Below are positions 6,343 to 10,287 of a stretch of 10,287 bases of DNA, in pieces. The notes under the pieces are model-generated. The model was not told the DNA's origin and did not search any database. It saw nothing but the letters and a program-made list of their open reading frames with translations. Source of the stretch: an uncultured Opitutaceae bacterium. Its GTDB lineage: Bacteria; Verrucomicrobiota; Verrucomicrobiia; Opitutales; Opitutaceae. The stretch is taken from the NCBI GenBank assembly GCA_903885525.1, contig CAISJA010000348.1, forward strand, positions 1-10,287, given 5' to 3'. The stretch's first letter is position 1. Each line of letters starts with the position of its first letter. The position numbers and the translations under genes are program-made.

Positions 6343-6458
6343 GTTCCACCGGCGGCCGGGCCGAACGCCGGGGCGCGACCGGGGCCCAACGAGGCCGGCG
6401 GCCGAAACCGGGATGCGGCGCGTTGCGGATGACGACGGGGCATGAGGTTCGCGGACAT

Positions 6459-7346
6459 TTAGTTTCGGCGGCGCGCCACCCGCCTGGGCGGAGTCGTACC
6501 CGCCGCCGCCCCACGGGCACCGGCAAGGTAAGCGTTGGCCTTCAGCGCCTCGTCATGCACTTCTTGGAACGAGGGGATCTTGTCGTCCCACTCCAGCAAG
6601 GTGGCGGTGACACCGCAGCGCCGGATGGCATGGGCGTAGAGCTGCCAGACCGGGTCGAGCACGGGGTGATCGTGGGTGTCGAGGATGTACTTCTCGAATC
6701 GGGTGTGCCCGGCGATGTGCATCTGGGCCACCCGCTCGTGCGGCACGCCATCGACATACGTGCAGGGGTCGAAGGAGTGATTCTGGGACGACACGTAAAT
6801 ATTGTTCACGTCGAGGAGGATGCCGCAGTCGGCCAGTTCGACGACCTCGGAGAGGAATTCCCACTCGGTCATCTCGGAGACGTGGTACTCGGTGTAGGAG
6901 CTGACATTTTCGACGGCGATGGGCAGTTCGAGGTAGTCGCGCACCTCGCGGATCTTCGCGGCGGTGTGCCGGGCGGCCGTATGGGTGTAAGGCATCGGCA
7001 GCAGGTCATGGGTGGCGCGGCCGTCGACGCTGCCCCAGCAGAGGTGGTCGGAGAGCCAGGGTGTCTTGGTGCGCTTCGTCAGCGCCTTCAGTTTCTTGAG
7101 GTGGGCGCGGTTCGGCCGGTCGGTTGAGCCGAAATAGAGCGAAACCCCGTGCTGCACGACGCGGTACTGCGCGAGGATGCGATCTAACACCTCGAGAGGC
7201 CGGCCGCCGTCAACCATGAAGGTCTCGGAGATGATTTCAAACCAGTCCACCGTCGGCTGCTGCGACAGGATGTGGTCGTAGTGGGGCACGCGCAGACCGA
7301 TGCCGATGCCGTAATCGGTGAAGCCGTTGAAGCGGTTGGCAGGCAT
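6459..7346 (-). CDS. bufB: DUF692 multinuclear iron oxidase, BufB/HvfB/MbnB family
   Basis: A 295-residue TIM-barrel DUF692 enzyme. Members use a di- or tri-iron cluster and O2 to convert precursor cysteines into oxazolone-thioamide or thiooxazole groups that bind copper. The family opening GIGIGLRVPHYDHIL (13-27) is intact. Likely metal ligands are all present: His22 or His25, Glu41 in ISETF, His66 in VVQHGVSL, Asp100-His101 in LSDHLCW, Glu146-Asn147 in AVENVSSY, Asp179, Asn181 and Asn182 in LLDVNNIYV, His210 and His214 in QMHIAGH, Asp223 and His225 in DTHDH, and Glu252 in LLEWDD. Which of these bind iron is inferred from the family. The start at 7346 is chosen because MPANRFNGFTDYGIGIGLR is how the family begins; the open frame further upstream overlaps the precursor gene. 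The ATG is preceded by eight C residues (minus strand) instead of a Shine-Dalgarno sequence. The last 15 residues are Arg/Pro-rich. Confidence 0.94.
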   Translation of the reverse strand: MPANRFNGFTDYGIGIGLRVPHYDHILSQQPTVDWFEIISETFMVDGGRPLEVLDRILAQYRVVQHGVSLYFGSTDRPNRAHLKKLKALTKRTKTPWLSDHLCWGSVDGRATHDLLPMPYTHTAARHTAAKIREVRDYLELPIAVENVSSYTEYHVSEMTEWEFLSEVVELADCGILLDVNNIYVSSQNHSFDPCTYVDGVPHERVAQMHIAGHTRFEKYILDTHDHPVLDPVWQLYAHAIRRCGVTATLLEWDDKIPSFQEVHDEALKANAYLAGARGAAAGTTPPRRVARRRN

Positions 7347-7463
7347 GAGGGGGGGGCGGTGGGCGAAAAACTGGCCGGCGGCCGGCCGGCCGGCAAGGGC
7401 GGGGGCGATCCCGGGCAACGGGGAAGCCGGGCACCTTGGCCCGGCCGCCCGGAACATCTTCGG

Positions 7464-7484
7464 CCCGGGTGATCCCCACCCGGG
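7464..7484 (-). terminator. Strong hairpin between precursor and enzyme genes, possible attenuator
   Basis: CCCGGGTG (7464-7471) and CACCCGGG (7477-7484) form a perfect 8-bp GC-rich stem with a 5-base loop. It lies about 15 bases past the bufA stop on the minus strand and 118 bases before bufB. No U-run follows, so it should leak or act as an mRNA 3' stabiliser. RiPP operons often use such a site to make more precursor than enzyme mRNA. Confidence 0.5.
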
Positions 7485-7498
7485 AGAAAGACCATCGG

Positions 7499-7816
7499 TT
7501 ACTTGGCCGGCTCTTTCTCGTCCTTGGCCTTGCAGCTGTCCTTGGCGTCCTTGGCCTTGCAACCGTCCTTACCTTTGCAGCTGTCCTTCGCGTCCTTGCT
7601 CTTGCAGCCGTCTTTGCCCTTACAGCTATCCTTGGCGTCCTTGGCCTTGCAGCCATCCTTGCCCTTGCAACTGTCCTTGGCCTTGTCGTCTCCGGCGGGG
7701 GCGGCGGCACCGGGAGAGGGGGTGGATGTCTGGCCGGAGGCCTTGACGGCGAGGGAACCGGCATAAAGTCCGGCGAGGGCGGCGGCGACGATGATCGTGC
7801 GAGTGGATTTGGTCAT
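7499..7816 (-). CDS. bufA: Bufferin-type metallophore precursor peptide with KDSCKGKDGCK repeats
   Basis: A 105-residue secreted precursor and first gene of the operon. Residues 1-26 form a signal peptide: a basic n-region (K3, R6), a hydrophobic stretch IIVAAALAGLYAGSLAV (8-24) and a likely cut after VKA (24-26). A Ser/Thr/Pro/Ala linker follows (27-45). The mature part has three full 15-residue repeats, KDSCKGKDGCKAKDA (47-61, 62-76 with one A-to-S change, 77-91), plus a partial fourth with one Cys. It holds seven cysteines (50, 56, 65, 71, 80, 86, 95), alternately in DSCKG and DGCKA/S contexts, with Lys and Asp but no aromatic residues. Next to DUF692, DUF2063 and DoxX genes this fits a bufferin or HvfA-like ribosomal peptide whose cysteines are modified to bind copper in the periplasm. 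The repeat lacks the EGKCG core of HvfA. It may be a BufA2-type peptide; the sub-type is inferred. No Shine-Dalgarno sequence is evident at the ATG. Confidence 0.87.
   Translation of the reverse strand: MTKSTRTIIVAAALAGLYAGSLAVKASGQTSTPSPGAAAPAGDDKAKDSCKGKDGCKAKDAKDSCKGKDGCKSKDAKDSCKGKDGCKAKDAKDSCKAKDEKEPAK
7544..7678 (-). repeat. Three 45-bp tandem repeats inside the precursor gene
   Basis: Three in-frame 45-bp units (7634-7678, 7589-7633, 7544-7588) encode the 15-residue repeats. By eye, units 1 and 3 differ at 5 of 45 bases and units 2 and 3 at 9 of 45. All differences are silent except the one giving Ala-to-Ser at residue 73. Silent drift with a fixed peptide suggests selection on the amino-acid sequence. 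Confidence 0.9.
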
Positions 7817-7870
7817 GGTGATGGCGTGGAGTTGCGATTCGGGCCACGTGTGCCGGCACCATGCCGACCC

Positions 7871-7876
7871 ATCATA
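7871..7876 (-). promoter_or_regulatory. Possible -10 element for the bufA operon
   Basis: On the minus strand TATGAT (plus-strand ATCATA) matches the -10 consensus at 5 of 6 positions. It would give a leader of about 50 bases before the bufA ATG at 7816. No convincing -35 is seen at the right distance, so an activator or an alternative sigma factor may be needed. The operon must have a promoter here, since an intrinsic terminator separates it from the AraC gene upstream. Confidence 0.25.
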
Positions 7877-7929
7877 GCCGAACTTCGTGGAAGCGCCGGT
7901 ATGAGCACCCTGGGCCGGAGATATTCCAG

Positions 7930-7970
7930 AAAAATCTTCTGCCGGTGCCAGCCGGGCGGTTCGCACCGGC
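7930..7970 (-). terminator. Intrinsic terminator after the AraC-family gene
   Basis: Directly after the stop codon (7971-7973), on the minus strand, GCCGGTGC and GCACCGGC (plus 7963-7970 and 7941-7948) form a perfect 8-bp GC stem with a 14-base loop. A T-run (plus-strand A-run 7930-7934) follows within 6 bases. It insulates the metallophore operon from the regulator gene. Confidence 0.65.
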
Positions 7971-8909
7971 TCAGTCGCCGGTGCGTTTTTCCTCGGCGCG
8001 CTGTTTGCGGTAGTCGCCGGGGGTCAGGCCGGTGAGCTTGCGGAAGACGCGGGTGAAGTAGCCGGCCTCGCTGAAGCCGCAGGCGGTGGCGATCTCCGCC
8101 ACGGACTTGGTGGTGGAGGCGAGCGCCTCAAGGGCGCCGTTGACCCGCTGGCGATTGATGTAGTGGATGAGCGATTCGCCCGTCTCCCGGTTGTAGCAGT
8201 GGGAGAGGTAATCCGGCGAGCAGACGAGCTGGGTGGCGATGGACTTGACGGAAAGCCCCGAGTGGTGGAGCTGGTCGCGCACGACCCACTTCACCTGGCA
8301 GACCTTGTCGGAATCCGACTCCTTGGCGGCCTCCGGGCTCTCCAGCACCTCCAGCAGGAGGGAAAAGAGGGCGAGCAGCAGGCCGCGCGTGGCCACCTGC
8401 CGTTGCGAGAAGCCGGAGTGGTGGATGCGGACCAGCGTCTCGGCGAGATCCTCGATCCGGCGCAGCTGGGTGGAGGGATAGAAGCCCACCTCCGTGATGC
8501 CGGGCCGCCCGGGCCGGGTCTCCTCGGCGTAATGCATGCTGACGGAGCTGGAGTAGAACCCGATGACGAAGTTGCGGAACGGCTCAAAGTCGTGCTCGAC
8601 CCGTTCACCGTGCGCCAGCCCGGTCGGCATGATGGCAATCTCGCCGGGGCGGACAGCCAGCTCTTCCGAGGGGGTGCGGAAATAGGTGGTGCCGCGAAGC
8701 TGGACAAAAATCTCCGGCTTGAAGTGATAATGCATCCCGGCGAGGTCCTCGATCAGCCGGACCGGTTTCGGCACGCGGAGGGAGAGCGGCCGGCGCTCGA
8801 TGGCCTCGAGGATGCGCTGCAGCTCGGCCTTGAGGGCGGGTTGCAGCGCCCGACTGGCCTTGCGGGGAGTGGGGATGTTGTGCGGAATGACGATGCCTGT
8901 TCCTGCCAT
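7971..8909 (-). CDS. AraC-family transcriptional regulator with cupin sensor domain
   Basis: A 312-residue regulator. The N-terminal half (about 50-135) is a cupin-type sensor: YHFKPEIFVQLRG (61-73) and VRPGEIAIMPTGLAHGE (86-102) hold the usual cupin strand pairs with His and Glu in metal- or sugar-binding positions. The C-terminal AraC DNA-binding domain (about 203-305) has two helix-turn-helix units: LSVKSIATQLVCSPDYLSHCYNRETG (219-244) and SVAEIATACGFSEAGYFTRVFRKLTGLTPGDYRK (269-302), the second being the AraC signature. The ATG at 8909 is preferred; a longer frame exists from a TTG at 8951. Cupin-AraC proteins usually sense sugars, but this one lies directly upstream of the metallophore operon on the same strand, separated by a terminator, so a role in its control is possible and unproven. 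Confidence 0.92.
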   Translation of the reverse strand: MAGTGIVIPHNIPTPRKASRALQPALKAELQRILEAIERRPLSLRVPKPVRLIEDLAGMHYHFKPEIFVQLRGTTYFRTPSEELAVRPGEIAIMPTGLAHGERVEHDFEPFRNFVIGFYSSSVSMHYAEETRPGRPGITEVGFYPSTQLRRIEDLAETLVRIHHSGFSQRQVATRGLLLALFSLLLEVLESPEAAKESDSDKVCQVKWVVRDQLHHSGLSVKSIATQLVCSPDYLSHCYNRETGESLIHYINRQRVNGALEALASTTKSVAEIATACGFSEAGYFTRVFRKLTGLTPGDYRKQRAEEKRTGD

Positions 8910-9032
8910 GGGGGACGAGGGAGCAAACACCGCCCAGGCGGCGCAGGGCAATGCTATTCCAGGGTGCCGGCCGGCCGGCCCGGCCCGGCGACGGACGACG
9001 GGAAGGCCCCCCCCGCCGCCACTGCGGCCCTG

Positions 9033-10287
9033 TCAGCCGGCGGCGCGGTAGAGGAGGAAGATCACCAACTGGGCGGAGAAGACGCGAAGGAGCATGGTGA
9101 GCGGGTACACGGTGGCGTAGGCGACCGCGGGCGCGTCGCTGGCGAGGTGCTGCTGGGCGAAGGCCAGGGCCGGCGGATCCGTCATGCTCCCGGCGAGCAC
9201 ACCGCAGAGTTCGGCATAGTTGAGTTTCTTCCAGGCCCGGGCCACGAGCCCGACCACGAGCAGCGGCACGAAGGTGATGAGGATGCCGTAACCGAGCCAG
9301 TGCAGGCCCTGCGGCCCGAGCAGCAGGCCGACGAACTTCTCGCCCGACTTGAGGCCGACCGCGGCGAGGAAGAGCGAGATGCCGATCTCCCGGAGCATGA
9401 GGTTGGCCGTGTGGGGAAGGTGCCAGACGAGCGGGCCGGTGGTGGCCAGGCGCGAAAGCAAGATCGCCGCCACGAGCGGGCCGCCCGCCAGGCCCAGTTT
9501 CACCGCCGCCGGCAGCCCCGGCAGGTAGAACGGCACGCTGCCGAGGAGCACGCCGAGGGCGATGCCGAGGAAAAACGGGATGGGCTGCGGCGAGTCGAGC
9601 GCCTTGGGCGAGTTGCCGACGGCCGGGGCCGCCGCCTCGATCATGGGGGCTTCGCCGACCGCCATGAGGATGTCGCCGAACTGGAGGCGGAGCGACGCGG
9701 TGGGGGTGAACTGCAGGCCGCCGCGGGTGACCCGCGTGATGACCACATGGTGTTGGGCGAAGGCGGCCACCTCGGGGATGGATTTGCCGAAAACGGCCGC
9801 CTGGGTGACGATGAGCCGGCGGTTGACCACCGGGCCGGGCAAGGCCTTGAGGTCGACCTGCGCCTCGGGACCGATCACCATCCGCAGCGCCTCCAGCGCC
9901 GCCGCCGGGCCGACGGCGTGGACGATGTCGCCGGGCTGCAGCTCGGTGTCCGGGCGGGCCACCTCGACGTTGCCGGCGCGGGACACGCGCGAGACCACCA
10001 CGCCGGAGCCGCTCAGGACCGGAATCTCGGAGAGCATGTGGCCGGCGAGGTTGGGATTGCGGACCTCGAAATTGCGGGTGACCGGGAGGAGTTGGGAGTG
10101 CTGGCCGGCCGATTCTGCAGCCCGGACCTCCGCCCGGACATCAATGCGGAAGACCACCCGCACCACCACCATGGTGAGGATGATGCCGAGGATGCCGAAG
10201 GGATAGGCGACGGCATAGCCGAGCCCGAGGATCACCGCGGCGGAGTCCGCCGCGCCGCTCTGCCGCAGCGCCTGCTGGGCCGCCGCC
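9033..10287 (-). CDS. YidE/AspT-type transporter with two TrkA-C domains (5' end outside window)
   Basis: The last 417 residues of a membrane protein of the AspT/YidE/YbjL duplication family; full members have about 550 residues, so the first membrane segment set and the start lie beyond the right edge. The visible part opens with the end of the first half (VILGLGYAVAYPFGILGIILTM). Two TrkA-C (RCK_C) domains follow at visible residues of about 69-127 and 154-211, each ending in a GDI-x-AVG turn. The second membrane half starts near residue 236. The duplication signature CGVLAGSMTDPPALAFA is at about 361-377. AspT exchanges aspartate for alanine; YidE and YbjL substrates are unknown, so no substrate is assigned. 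The GTG at 10233-10235 is internal, as the frame continues to the edge. It lies 123 bases upstream of the AraC gene. Confidence 0.92.
   Translation of the reverse strand, partial: AAAQQALRQSGAADSAAVILGLGYAVAYPFGILGIILTMVVVRVVFRIDVRAEVRAAESAGQHSQLLPVTRNFEVRNPNLAGHMLSEIPVLSGSGVVVSRVSRAGNVEVARPDTELQPGDIVHAVGPAAALEALRMVIGPEAQVDLKALPGPVVNRRLIVTQAAVFGKSIPEVAAFAQHHVVITRVTRGGLQFTPTASLRLQFGDILMAVGEAPMIEAAAPAVGNSPKALDSPQPIPFFLGIALGVLLGSVPFYLPGLPAAVKLGLAGGPLVAAILLSRLATTGPLVWHLPHTANLMLREIGISLFLAAVGLKSGEKFVGLLLGPQGLHWLGYGILITFVPLLVVGLVARAWKKLNYAELCGVLAGSMTDPPALAFAQQHLASDAPAVAYATVYPLTMLLRVFSAQLVIFLLYRAAG

Noticed and set aside
5098..6432. 444-codon plus-strand frame opposite bufC and bufD
   Set aside because: It has no domain pattern and lies opposite genes with family motifs in the expected operon order.
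5303..6526. Upstream extension of the DoxX frame into bufC
   Set aside because: The extension is Pro/Arg-rich low-complexity sequence in a different frame from the well-supported bufC. Only the last 161 codons look like protein.
7544..7678. CRISPR-like tandem repeats
   Set aside because: The units are contiguous with no spacers, in frame, and encode the precursor peptide repeats.
7318..7746. Cys/Pro-rich plus-strand frame across the precursor repeats
   Set aside because: The Cys-rich look comes from reading the 45-bp repeats backwards. The minus-strand frame has a signal peptide and operon partners.

Overview
The window is GC-rich and densely coded. It reads as a chromosomal stretch of a free-living Gram-negative bacterium. 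The codon bias, the AraC regulator with an N-terminal cupin domain, the GYF_2-RDD membrane protein and the Lys/Cys-repeat metallophore precursor would all suit Verrucomicrobiota (Opitutaceae-like), but this placement is a guess from gene style; no marker gene is present.

Layout, plus strand: a structured leader (28-96) and a small dyad (157-175) precede a LysR regulator (183-1142). A tRNA-Leu(UAA) follows (1157-1239), then an RsuA-type 16S rRNA pseudouridine synthase (1353-2060). A 455-base intergenic region (2061-2515) holds a MITE-like element with terminal inverted repeats and an 8-bp target duplication, an operator-like palindrome, a G-quadruplex motif and a short direct repeat. It leads into a translationally coupled pair of ribosome-assembly genes: a YhbY RNA-binding protein (2516-2821) and the GTPase RsgA (2818-3897). 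A GYF_2-RDD membrane protein (3963-4676) ends the plus-strand block, so three of the six plus-strand genes concern the small ribosomal subunit or rRNA.

Layout, minus strand (read from high to low coordinates): a YidE/AspT-type transporter running off the right edge (10287-9033), an AraC regulator (8909-7971) closed by a good intrinsic terminator, and then the most notable locus, 7816-4817. This is a four-gene copper-peptide (bufferin/Hvf-like) RiPP operon: a secreted precursor with seven cysteines in 15-residue KDSCKGKDGCK-type repeats, a DUF692 multi-iron oxidase (BufB/HvfB/MbnB family), its DUF2063 partner (BufC/HvfC) and a DoxX membrane protein (BufD-like).

How the operon probably works: BufB and BufC bind the precursor and oxidatively convert its cysteines to metal-binding heterocycles in the cytoplasm. 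The signal peptide then exports it, and the product buffers copper in the periplasm. A strong hairpin between the precursor and enzyme genes could make precursor mRNA more abundant than enzyme mRNA. The family is described, but this precursor's repeat pattern differs from the EGKCG motifs of HvfA, so the exact modification is open.
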